DNA of 64,000 nt from Brugia malayi (Eukaryota > Nematoda > Chromadorea > Rhabditida > Onchocercidae), in assembly GCF_000002995.4 (NCBI RefSeq), contig NW_025062476.1, positions 3,219,001 through 3,283,000 of the forward strand. Reading direction: 5' to 3'. The translations under genes and the position numbers were made by a program. The notes below the pieces were generated by a model. The model searched no databases and was not told the DNA's origin. It saw only the letters and a list, made by a program, of their open reading frames with translations. Within the stretch, counting starts at the first letter, position 1. Each line of letters starts with the position of its first letter. Of this stretch, positions 1 to 11,458 are shown in pieces.

Positions 1-2132
1 CAATGGCATTTGCATATTCCAGTTGATTTTTAGTCGTCACAACCACTTTCAGTGAAAGATTTTTCTCCAAACACTGCAAAAACGTTTTATTTTCTCCATA
101 ACCTATTATTTTTCTAGCATATTTAATTATACCAGTTTCATAAAAAATTTTCGAAAAAAAAAATAATAATAAAATAGTTCAGAACAAAGAAAATCTCAAA
201 AGTAAAAAAGAATGCCAAGCAGTTAACAAGTGATAATGCTAATAGTGAATGATGTTACTTTACTATCTTGTGATAACTGCTGGCAGAAGTTATATCCAAA
301 TACCAATTAATAGTGAATGACATTTATTTCATAATTATTTACCTGAAATATAATATGTGAGTTAACCGCTGGTTGAAAACCATCAACAACAATATATGTG
401 TAATCTTGTAATTGTTTATCACAAAAATTTTGCACAAGTTTCCGTTTCGAACCTAACCCAAAGATCTAAAATTAACAGCAATTTCATTACAAATATCTAA
501 AAGAACAAACAAAAACAAAGTAAAGGGCTCACTGATGACAAGAATACAACCATTTCTATTTCCTTATCAGTACTGCAAGTCAACCAACAACGTCAACGAA
601 TGGAAGCTTAGCAAAACACAATAATTCGTTTACTGATTACAGCCATAATTTATTGAATATCATGCATTAATGGAAAAATTTTTATAGTTTGATTATTTTG
701 GGAATTCCTACCAATAGAACCAAATAAAATGTTCACTGTAAGATAGTAAACTAAAAGAAATCAGCATGTAATATTATAATCTGAACTTACAACCAGATTA
801 AAACCAGCTGCCAAATACGTTAACCAACGGGGAAACAAACGCTCTGCATTAGTATATTCTCGAATAACACCACGTGGAAGATAACCATCACATTTCTACA
901 AAAAGAAAAAAAAAAGACTAAACTTTTCATTAATTCTCCACGAAAATCCTTTTTGCTAAAATCTCAATAAATAAAATTGAATATTCGAGAAAATCTTTGA
1001 TTTCAGCAGGAACTTTAAAAAATTGCAATAAACATCAATGTAAGTCAATCTTTCTTCGCTTAAATTCTTCCCTTTCTAAAAAATTCCAAATAATGAAATT
1101 TTCATGAATTCTATAGAACAAAATCGGAATACTTACTTCAAACCAATCTGAAAGTAAGCGTAAATCACATTGAACTGAACTGCAACGACCGTTTCCATCA
1201 TCTTCCTCACCCTGTTTTCGTCTATAAAAGAGAAAAAATTTCATCTTTGATGATAGCTCCACATAATAAATTTAACGACGATATATATAAAACTAGATAA
1301 GCGATAACACTAAATGGGCTTCTTCAGAAATACACCAGGTATATTTGCAGAAATGACAGAACGATGAATGAATGTTTCTATTCTCATTTTCCATAACTAA
1401 AAGAAAAAATTTCCTCAATTTTCCTCGGTCAAAAAACTGGAACGACATATATAATTTGAAAATAATGTGAAGGAAAGCTTCCTACAGGTATCTGCAATGT
1501 ACACACTCCTAATTCTTGAGTTGATTTGAATCTCATTTTATTTGATGAAAATTATGGACAAGAAGAAAGAAAACTTATGTAGTGCAATGTGTTCTCAGAT
1601 TCTATCGAATTTCAGAAGAAAAAAACACAAAAATCACTTTTTTCGCCGCGCACGATCACTTCGATGACAAGGTTTTAACCTTCCTTGATTGAAGTAATTA
1701 TCGATTGTGGTTTGATGCCTCAGTAATCCATCCAGTTCATCCTCATAATCTGACAAACTCCCGCTTTGTTCTTCCACTTCTCCTTCTGTTAAGCCATCAC
1801 CAGCGTCTTTTCCCTCTTCTTCCTCCTCCAATACCGATATTTCTTTCATCACTGATCCATTATTTCGTTTCTTGGTATTTTTCTTCTAAAAAGCATTTAA
1901 TTTAATAAATCTACGTGAACTTCAACCTACCACACTTTATTAGTGTTTTCATTTGCGAAGATTTTTCTCGGAATTCGTCAATGCATGTATAATAATGCCT
2001 TCATATTAAGATGGGATGCAATCAAATGGGTGAAGTACAACAAGTACAACTAGTAATGAAATGACATCATATGAAAGACAAGTAAACATAAATTGCCATA
2101 TAAACTCTCTAGAGCTTGCAAAAGCGACCGCT

Positions 2133-2199
<67 letters not shown>

Positions 2200-3226
2200 A
2201 GCCACACTACCCTCACATTCATACAATTCTCATTTCTGTCCAGTGCTTTTTCATTAAATGCACTTTAATGTATTGTTTTGAAGTACATTATTTACGGAAA
2301 CACACAATAGATCAAAGCATTCCGACAAATTCCCAAAAATAAACACATCAGTTCGAGAATAATTGAAAAATGACTAACTTTGCTAAGCACAAAGTGTCAA
2401 AAAGTAGCTAAACTTGTTGAACATACATACAATACATATATACACATATATAGACACAAACCAGAATGGAATAACAAAACTCTGAGACGAGAAAAAAAGG
2501 CACAAAGGATTATATGGGATGACTACTGGAAATATAAATATCGTACAAGAAGTAAATATTAAAATTGAGCAAACACTGAGCAAAAGTACCGAATTCGGAG
2601 ACTTATATTACAATTTAACCCGTTTAAAAATACCAAATCAGCGACGAGAATTTGCTACTGACAACAGATCAATTTCAACCCAGCAAATATATAAAACATG
2701 TTTTGATCCCAAAAAATTTAGTAAAAATAATAGTCTCCATCAGAAATATGATTTCCAGAATTTAATAAAACTAATAATCTCCATAAAAGGACAATTTTTA
2801 CGTTCAGCTCTGTGCAGGCTTTATATTTTGTTCAATTTAATAAAATTCAAAATCAACTTTTTTCTCGTTGGTTTTATGAAATAGAACAAATACTACTTGG
2901 TCGGGGCCTTGTATTAAAATGTTGTTTAATTTGAAGTTATTTATACATACCACAGTGACAAGTTCCCATAAGTTTGTGATCAGTTCGATATTATCACATT
3001 ATTAATCATTCAGTGCATGCTTATGAATTCAGCAATAATATAACACAGAAATAAATATAACATAACTGATGACATACAGGCACAAAAAAAAAAATTTATT
3101 CCATTTATATTTCACAAAACAGATAAAGCATACCTTCGCCTTCTTAGTTTGTCTACGGGACACTTCAGCTGAAGATAATCGATCAGAAGGCCGGTCACTT
3201 CGACACAGCGAAGGCATCTTATGCAT
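1..3226 (-). CDS. orc-2: Origin recognition complex subunit 2 (ORC2), 3' part beyond window
   Basis: ORC2 is a subunit of the six-protein complex that marks replication origins and loads the MCM helicase in the nucleus. Exons read on the minus strand: 3226-3134, 1885-1638, 1221-1137, 895-791, 465-343 and 73-1 (open at the edge), giving about 242 residues in consistent phase. The N-terminus is basic (RRQTKKAK), then comes an acidic stretch (EEEEEGK), then the ORC2 core: FPRWLTYLAAGFNLV followed across an intron by IFGLGSKRKLV, the family's GxGSK signature, then IVVDGFQPAVN. The start chosen (MHKMPS) lies 19 nt after an orphan TTTTTAG acceptor (AG at 3247-3246), which fits spliced-leader addition. 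The donor after 1638 (GTGATT) is weak but closes the frame. Intron 1 holds a tRNA. The nucleotide-binding-fold remainder and winged helix lie left of the window. Confidence 0.88.
2120..2123 (-). terminator. RNA polymerase III terminator of tRNA-Asn
   Basis: A TTTT run (AAAA on the plus strand) begins 5 nt after the tRNA discriminator base, the normal position for pol III termination. A four-T stop is the minimal functional length. Confidence 0.7.
2129..2202 (-). tRNA. tRNA-Asn(GTT): tRNA-Asn (anticodon GTT)
   Basis: A full 74-nt cloverleaf reads on the minus strand. The acceptor stem GCTTCCG pairs with CGGGAGC (one T-G pair), with discriminator G. The D arm is GCGC/GCGC, the anticodon arm TTCGG-CTGTTAA-CCGAA presents GTT, the variable loop is AGGTT, and the T arm GGTGG-TTCAAGC-CCACC holds the B box GGTTCAAGCCC. 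CCA is not encoded and there is no intron. It sits inside intron 1 of the ORC2 gene, on the same strand. Stems and anticodon are all directly visible, so identity is very secure. Confidence 0.97.
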
Positions 3227-4361
3227 ATTTCTGACTTTCGTGTAGCTAAAAAGGGAAACAAATTTGAATTCCAATCAGATTTGCATAGTTTCATGCTTGA
3301 CAACAAACTCATCTAGCTTTTTCTGTGTTCGCCTTTCCTCTGTAACAAAAAGATACCAAAATATAAGAGCATTTCCGGGACTGATTCCCTGCCGGTTTCG
3401 CTCAAAACTTCTTAAACGTACTCCCTTCGCACTTCTTTTCATTAAACTTAGAACTAAAAATGAGTATTTCTCGAATCAGTGTGGAGAGAAACCTCCCAGA
3501 CAAGTCCCGATGTTGTCCGGGACGAAATGTTATCCCGAAGTTTCCGTAATTTCATTAGGAAAGATAAATCCGTGACTATCTGATTTGCACACTTTCCTGA
3601 TTTGTGAAAAGGAATAAAAACCAGGAAATTAACCAAGTTTAAGTGTTTATATTTACTTGAAACAAAAACAATCAAACAAACAATTTAAAAAATAACATTT
3701 ATCACTCTCGATAATATATCAAATCTTTATCAAATATCAAATCTTCCTGACTTTCTCGACTGTGCTTGTCAAAGACTTGTCAAAGATATAGTGATAATGA
3801 ATCTCAAGAATTTACACAAAAATGATGACCATAAACGTATCACTGTTGAATAATAGTTCAAAACAGAGAGGCATAAAATAATTTAGTTCAGAAAAAAAAG
3901 ATGCATTTGGGAGCGAGGGCAGGACAGCTGGACTGGCGTGTGAAAAATGATGACAATAGCATATCAAAGGTCGAGCACTTTAAAAAAAAAAAAAATGAAA
4001 TTTTCGAAAAAATTATTTGCAAATAGTGGGACGGATATGCAAGGCTAATGCTTAATTAAAACAAGCGTAGAAAACAAACTCAATATTCAATCACTTGAAT
4101 TACCCAATTTTCATGACAATAAAACGAAACGAATTTAAGAGTATAAACAATTCATATGTGTCCAAACTTTTATAAGAAAAATGGAACGATTCTCCCTAAA
4201 TTCTTGACAACCCAACGAAAAAATCAAAACATCAGAAAACAGAATTATAAAGGAAAATAATCCATCACCATCGACACATAGGTAGATACCGTATGCATGT
4301 GAATAACTTTAGCGTCATCAATAATTACACTGACATTTCAAAATCCGTCTTTCTTTGTTTA
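3227..4361. other. Intergenic between ORC2 and COPZ
   Basis: This is the roughly 1.1 kb between the COPZ stop codon and the ORC2 start, both genes reading leftwards. Apart from the ORC2 5' UTR acceptor at 3246-3247, I see no coding frame with family resemblance and no RNA gene. An AATAAA overlaps the COPZ stop (4363-4358), which is probably too close to be its poly(A) signal. If the pair is co-transcribed, the gap is long for an operon spacer. Confidence 0.5.
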
Positions 4362-7106
4362 TTACTTCAAAAGAGACCACTTCAACTGCTCCTTTGCCGA
4401 ACCAATTAACTGAAACATTTTGCGCATTAGCTGCAGCGATCGAAACCCATCTTCATGTCAGATGAAATATAAACACTGCTATACTAAGAACGAATTTTCA
4501 ATGGATTTACTTCAAGTGACGATTGCATTATATGATTAATTACATATATGGGACCACCGATAACGAATAACATAATCGATAATAATAGAACCTATCCAAC
4601 TTTCAAATATAGAGGGGAATCAAATAAAAAATGGATGTTATAATTGTTTGAGATACTCCGTATCCAAATTCTTTTTCACACACAACAAGGAACAGCATGC
4701 TTGGTCATGTAGATATAAGACCAAACAAACAAGACCACAGCAAATTTTCCTTTTCTTTTCTATCACTTTAATTCCATTTTATTAGAACTGCAAACACCTA
4801 TAAAACATGCAACATGCACATGCGACTAGCACATCGATTTTGAGATCGCTTAAATTACTGCCTATAATACCTCAGCTTGGTAGAGTTATCATTTCCAGTA
4901 TAATCGATGTGTTAAATGCAATAAAATCAGCACAGAGAAATACAGATTGTAAGGACAAAAGAGCAAAAGCAAATCAAATCGACGCTTATAAGCCATATCT
5001 TGAACTCTTCCAATGGTTATTTGAATTTTGATATACAGGCTACTCTAACAGTCAAAAGCAAAGTTTACAGAAAGTTGCACTCTATGAAAATCAGAGCGAT
5101 GAGTCACACCAGTTATTATTTTCTTAATTTGAATAATTATCCGCTTTGGTTAAAAAGTGTTAACAAGACGTAAAGCAAGGAAGAGCTAAATGAAGCTCAG
5201 CATACTCATTTGAGTGGAAACAATGAGAAAGTTCAAGAAATGAATCCGTTTAAGCCAAAAAAAAAAATCTAAGAAACTATTTGTAATGCGAGAAGAGAAA
5301 TGGCTTCGTCTATTTAACTCACCATTTAATTTCGCCTCTCAAAACCATAACTCCAAGTGGTTACATTGAGACATGTAATTCATTAAAAGCAACAGGAAAT
5401 TTATGTCATTAAGAAGAAAACCCTCCCAATAAGCAAGAAATAGGCCATTGCGAAAATAGCAAAAAGACCTTAAATCAAACGATTTCTTTAACTTGCATAA
5501 CCAGTCGTTTGATTTGAGTTCTTTTTCAGATAAAGAAATAGTACATAACAAACACTTCCTTCCTGATATTACAGCATGCATCTGCCATGAATTACATCGA
5601 AATAATAAATTCAGTGGAAAAGACTGCTTTTAAGACATGCGTACCGACATTCCCACTTGTGAGATGCTTTGATCACCAAATGTTAGTTCATCAGCTCGTA
5701 AAGCACAACGACTTACAACAGCCTGTGGTTCTGTTTCCATCAAAACACTGCAAGTAAAACAGATATAAGATTATGATTAACTAGATTTATCGAATCTAAA
5801 TTTGCTTAGTAGCTTGGACTTTAAATGGTATATTATTTAGCTGTGAGCATAAAAATGTGAGATTGGGAAGCCCACTTTCACGTGCTTTTCGAATGAATAA
5901 ACTAATGGATTGGACTTACAACCACCTAGTATTCACTTACTTCAAAAGTTGCTTGCACATCTTCTGTCAAATGCAAATATAAAAACCTATCGAAGCCACC
6001 TTTCTAATTTTTTCTTAATACAGTTATTAAATCTCCATATGAAACAATTCTGAAGCTCCAATTATTTAGAAATGCTAAAAGTTTAAAAACTTGTTTATTT
6101 CCAACACGACAAATTCCTGAATCAGGCTTGACAGTGTTTTCTGCAGCTTCAGGATTTTTTTTTGCACAATTCATACAAGCTTTTGAAGCAATCGAATGTA
6201 AGAGAAACCAATCCACAAACCCATTATCACAAATTTCATCAATGATCAACATAGCAATATCCATATCATCGATAAGTGCTTTCTTCTCCACATTTTTTCG
6301 CAGTACCAGTGAGACTGAATCGTACAGACAGTTGAGGGCTGAGACAAGGATCAATTCATTCTCATCTGCATCACCCATTACGTAAAAAAATAGGTCAACG
6401 TTGCTCCGATACACACAGATCATTCCATCTAATAAAATTATTTCGGCTGCAAAATTGAGTGAAAAAAATTACAATGAACCAGTAATTTTTCTCAAAACAA
6501 TAGCCAATTAATGAGGAATCTTGGAAAGTTCTGAAAAGATTGTCTAGTTAGACAGAATAGCCTGTCCATTTGTGAAAGCACAAGACAATAAGCTACACAC
6601 TCTAACGAACACCCACACTCTAACGAACACCCTCAATCAACACCCTCAAAACAAAAAACAACAGGAACTTCATGATAAGACTTTTACCATTTGCTTTGCA
6701 CGTTTTCTGGAACAGGCTTTTCTCGAATGCCTTCTGCTCTTTTGTACTCGGGAATACTTTATCATCATAATACTAAAAAGAAAAAACTTCCACATTTGTC
6801 AAGGAATGTTTCCAAAATCAATGTGAAATTAACATATTGTGAATTCTTTAATAATTTATTTATTTAAATCATTTTACACCTTTAAGATATGAACAAAATG
6901 GAGCAAACATAAACCAGAAATAGTAATATCAAAAAAAAAAAAAAAAAAAAGGTATAGTGACCCATTTAACAAACTAAAAAAGTCAGATAGTTAATAGTAT
7001 CGTATTCAGCTAAATAAAGTATACTAATTCAATATACCTTGGCAAGGATACGATTACCGTCCTGATCCAGTATAGCAATTCCTTTGATGCTATATAAAGA
7101 AGTCAT
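4362..7106 (-). CDS. copz-1: Coatomer subunit zeta (COPZ)
   Basis: Zeta-COP is the small longin-fold subunit of the COPI coat, pairing with gamma-COP on Golgi-to-ER vesicles. Exons: 7106-7038, 6772-6688, 6446-6221, 5747-5657 and 4409-4362, about 172 aa (human COPZ1 is 177). Family landmarks appear in order: [104 protein letters not shown] and the invariant tail [13 protein letters not shown]. Exon 3 stays open about 220 nt past its donor (GG|GTTTGT), so a naive ORF gives a false C-terminus. Exon 4 may instead end at 5645, adding four residues; 5657 matches the family spacing. The ATG lies 3 nt after a TTTTTGCAG trans-splice acceptor. Confidence 0.93.
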
Positions 7107-10100
7107 TCTCTGCAAAAATGGAAATATGAAAACAAAAAAAAAAGAAAAGAACACTGTAAAATCATTTATCCCTAATAATTCCTGCTTTTTTTTTTCTTAC
7201 TATGTAATGGAAAAAAAAAAAATGAAACGATCTGTTTCAACCAATCAATCTCTTTATGACCATAAACTCTCACACTTCATGAATTCATAGTACTGTTATA
7301 ATTCTTTCTCTCTACGTATCACATTATTTCTGTAAATTTTTTTCTACATTCTCTTTCTCTCTATATATAATTATTTCAATAAAGTTTTCTATAGAATATA
7401 TATGTATATATTTTTCTATATATCACAATTATTTCTATAAATTTTTGCACACATCCTAACAATAAGACAATCAGTCAAGAAATCAACATCTTATCGCATC
7501 AATTCTTCTCTCTCTCTGTCTTCCTCTCTCTCTCTCTACATCAATCTATTAGTCTTATTCCTTCCTATCTGAAATCTAGAAGAATGATTACATGGATTAG
7601 CTCCAAATAAGACATACCCAACCAAAATTCAAAAGTACAAAATTGAAATGAAATTAACTCCCACTCATATTTCCCAATTAAAATTCGCCACGCATTGACG
7701 GTACACTATGACTGTTTTCTTCCCACCAAAATTATTTAGAACAAATTTTGTTATTTTCAAATGTAAATCTTATAGATGCATAGAATTTTTAGATTTGCAA
7801 CGATCATATAAAATTGAATGTTTTAAATTTAAGAAAAAAAAGAATTACGATTTTTTATTTATTTTTTTTTTTTTTTTCAAAGAAAAACATCAAGCATAAG
7901 AGAATTTGCTAATTTTACACAGCATTAATTCATACAATGCAAGTCATATTTACTCATAAAAATTATCTAAACCAAGCCTAATTATCCATATAACTTTAAT
8001 TAACTTATCAAGTAGAAGTTCACAAATTACACTATCAGTGTATGAAAAGGGATGAAAAGTTATAAAATAAGTAATTTATTCAAATCAATCCATCTGATTA
8101 AGCCTAACTTTTAGTACATACAGTGTACAGATATAATTTAAATTAGTAAATGATTTGTATATTTTAATTATATATTCCAACTACCTAAAGTTGATTGTTT
8201 TCTCTTTGGTATGCTTTCCCTTTACTCTCTTTATAATTTCTGTTTAAATCCCGAATATTTTGAAGTGAGCATTTAAATATAATAGTGAAATAGAAAGAGA
8301 TGAAAGGAAATTCTTTTCAAGTATTGTTCATTTAGATGATATTCGATTGTGAATGAATTGAATTACTCACAAAATTCACAAGGAATTTACTTGTTGGAAA
8401 ATAAAAAAAAAAAACTTTGAAAAATAACCCAACTTCATTTTTAATATCTGGAATGATAGAAGGAGACATTGAGATTGGAATGTTTGATCAATACATTAAT
8501 ATGTTAAATTGACTCATCGTTCTGATGTAAAAACTTGAAAAAAAGAAAGGATTTAGATGACACAGATGATTTTGTATTTCCACATTTACTCTTTTAGATA
8601 GCATTTATTTTCTGTTCATTTATTTCTTCTATCGATGAAAAGTTTATTTAAAAAAACAAAAAAAAAAAAAAAAAAAAAAAAACAAAATTAAATGTAACAG
8701 AGATGAATAATGAATAATGTCAATGATATGTGTCAATCAATGATATATTACCATAGTATATATTACATTGATACATTTGGCAATTAATTGAAATAATATT
8801 AGTGATAAATAGAAACTAAATGAAACAGTTTAATTGTGAGAAATTCTGCTCCGATGTATGCTGCTATTATGTCACTTTGTTGTCTTCTTTAACTGACCAA
8901 AATGTCTTCCTCTTTAACCTTATGACCTTTCCTTGCTAGCACCTTCTTTTGCTATTCTGCAATATAACATCAATGATTAAGTAGTCTCCCTCTCCCTCTC
9001 TCTCTCTCCTTTTTTTTTTTTTTTTTTTTTGGTTTAACAAATATTTTAAATTCCGTAACAATTAAAATTGATTGTACTATGGAATTTAACACTTTTAATA
9101 TTCTCTGATTGAAATAAGCGAGAAAACAGAGGAAGAGAGGGAGAGAGAGAGAGAATTGCTTAATCAAAATCATATCGATTGTGTAAACAAACAAAGGGTT
9201 AGGATAATTTATATATAATTCATGGGTTCAGTATAATTTTTTTATATTTATAACAATTATTAGAATTATATTAAAATGTTTCTGAATTAAATTTCAGGTC
9301 AGATGACTAATCTATTATGAAAGATGAAAGATTTAAAAGACTTTAGGTTTTTCAATTTTATCACCAATTAACCCTTGCGCAACAAAAATATTATGTATAG
9401 AAATGTAGTATAATTATTCTGGGCAAACTTTCATCAACTTGGTGCAATTATTCTGCAATATTGCCTTTTCCACTTTTTTTTTTCACCAAAAAATTAGCAG
9501 GGAGGGAAGAAAAATTCCCAAATATCATTTCTCAAATATGCTTAAGTGAAAATTTGCATACTGACATGTGATTATGGTCTAAAAATTTTGTTTGCTATAT
9601 TAATGTCACATTAATGGAATTGCTTATTTAAATGATAAGAAGAATTACCAATTCGTCTTTTCAACCTTATTTTCAATCATTGTGATAAAATGTAGAACTG
9701 GAAGGTATACAGTTTGCAGTCTAAGCGTCCATTAATTTTCCTACTTTCAAACTAAATTTTTTTTTTTTCACATTTCACTCCTCACATAATGTTGCTTGAA
9801 GAAAGAAGCAGTACCCACTTTTCCTTTAATAAATCACAGAACTTTCACATTAAAATTTTGTCCAGTATTAAGTTATTAAATTGGTGACTCATACTGGCAA
9901 TTTTCCGGATCATTAACAATGAATTCCTAATAATAATTTCAATTTTTCTTCTTGAAAATTCTCAATTTTAGAATTTTTATTTCTTAATAACATTTCTTAT
10001 AAATAGTGTTGCTTCATCCAAGAATTTGGGTTGTTTTTGCATCGTAAGATGGTATAAGAAAGAGGAATTTGTTTATATAATTCCATTAAGCCTATTTCTA

Positions 10101-11000
10101 TGACTCATAACTCACTAGATTGGACCTAATTCTAAATCATAATCAGCCATGCTCATATCAAATGTTATCACACCCACTTATCACATTATCATGTTCGGAG
10201 CACCCAGAAATGATATTTGACTATATTTTACGAAATATCCTATAATCCATCATGAAACGTCTTTTTCCCATATAGAAAGTAAAAAAAAAAAAAGAAAAAA
10301 ACACTGAGCGAATTGCATGATAGTTGTAATCGATTGTGTGTGGTTGTAAGTACATTCTTCCTTCATTAATTCATCGAATGCCTGCGTGAGTGTCACCATA
10401 TTTTTTGTCTCACAATGCTTAAGTAAAATAAAATTATATTTTTTCTTTTGAAAAAAAAAAATTCTTTTTACGAGTATATGATAAAGATTTTTCAAAAGGT
10501 TAATTAACGAATCATATATAATAGAATAAAGGATACAAGAATTATTGAACGGAACGCTAGTGGTGTGATTTGATTCCAAGTGTATAGTGAAAATGTATAG
10601 TGGAACGCCGATCAATGTTTTACGGACTAAGGTTAGCCAGTTTAAAATTTTTAATGCAAATAACAGGATCTAACACAATCTAACACTGCAATTCGACTAA
10701 TTTCATCATAGATTTTTGGGAAAGAGAAAGGATGCATGATTAAGAAGGGAGAGTACACAAGAATAGCTATTTTTCCATAGATTTTTTCCTCATTTTAAAT
10801 AGTGTAAAAATTTTTCAGATTCTTTCAGAAAACTTTTAGCAAAATTTTCAAGTTTTTCTTTTGGTTAAAAAATTTTAAATCAACAGTTTGAATTATTAGT
10901 TTCTTCCTCTTCTAACTGCTGACTCATTCATTTAGTTTCTTCGAGCACTCTAATTCCAGTTAACTCCGAATTGCACCTGAATAGTCAGAATCGGAAAAAG
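7107..11000. other. A+T-rich intergenic region
   Basis: Nearly 4 kb separate the divergently transcribed COPZ and glutaminase genes, so both promoters should lie here. Short ORFs on both strands are lysine/phenylalanine/isoleucine-rich translations of A+T-rich DNA with no family resemblance. Visible structure: poly(A)/poly(T) runs of 10-23 nt (for example around 6934, 7862, 8659 and 9010), CT-rich microsatellite near 7500-7540, and a complementary (CT)n/(GA)n pair at 8985-9154. No tRNA or other RNA gene was recognised. Confidence 0.6.
8985..9154. repeat. Complementary (CT)n and (GA)n microsatellites forming an inverted pair
   Basis: A CT-rich tract at 8985-9009 is followed 120 nt later by a GA-rich tract at 9129-9154. 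The two are near reverse complements over about 25 bp, including the interrupted CCCTCTCCC / GAGAGGGAG pattern. A transcript or single strand could fold into a long-loop hairpin, and the tracts are also H-DNA-prone polypurine/polypyrimidine runs. Confidence 0.6.
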
Positions 11001-11458
11001 GCTTACAAACATCACAAACGAAATTTAACAACAAACTTTAAAAAACACGCGACATTGTCGAAACTACTCGCATTAATAGAGGTTCGTGTGCCGACTGATC
11101 GAAATTTAAGCAGTTGCTCCGGCATCAATTCCAGATCATATATTGATTGTGTGATGATATGTTTCGGGGGTTGACCTATTACCTGAATGGGTAGGTATAT
11201 TCCGGGGAAGCGAAGTTGCTGTGTGGTGTATTCCGGAAGCTGACAGATTGCTTTTTTGTAAGTTGTATTCTAAATGGAGGGATTGTTTAGGCATACAGAT
11301 ATATTTGAAAAATTAGCAGTTTACATGGATGCATCCGTTAAATTTTTATAAATACATCAAAAAGATTCTCCATACTGCGATAGCCTATCAAGTTTTAAAA
11401 GTTGAAGTGCTTTCAGTATCGGCTAGCTGAAGAGCAGCGCCATAAAAATTGTGAAGCA
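11000..11458 (+). promoter_or_regulatory. Putative 5' UTR / promoter-proximal region of glutaminase
   Basis: This stretch is clearly richer in G+C and CpG than its surroundings. It holds a good splice donor (TTTTTT|GTAAGTTG, exon end 11257) and a good acceptor (GCTTTCAG, AG at 11415-11416) before the chosen ATG. The reading frame upstream of that ATG is open back through the putative intron but has a stop and no ATG, so it is read as 5' UTR. The acceptor could equally receive a spliced leader. Confidence 0.45.

Noticed and set aside
2519..2884. Plus-strand 121-codon ORF
   Set aside because: Lies antisense within ORC2 intron 1, has a low-complexity K/I/F/N composition and no family resemblance.
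4807..5031. Plus-strand 74-codon ORF with a mixed composition
   Set aside because: It lies inside COPZ intron 4 on the opposite strand, has no splice partners, and resembles no family I know.
5339..5581. Minus-strand ORF and REIKW-like peptide in COPZ intron 4, first considered as the last COPZ exon
   Set aside because: Phase and sequence do not fit. The true last exon at 4409-4362 matches the family exactly.
6004..6220. Open continuation of COPZ exon 3 (minus strand) that would give a different C-terminus
   Set aside because: It has no resemblance to the coatomer zeta family, while a GTTTGT donor at 6220 joins to exons 5747 and 4409, which restore the conserved tail ending [11 protein letters not shown].
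10250..10615. Minus-strand 121-codon ORF in the COPZ-glutaminase spacer
   Set aside because: Translation of poly(A)/(T)-containing A+T-rich DNA; no motif, no splice support.
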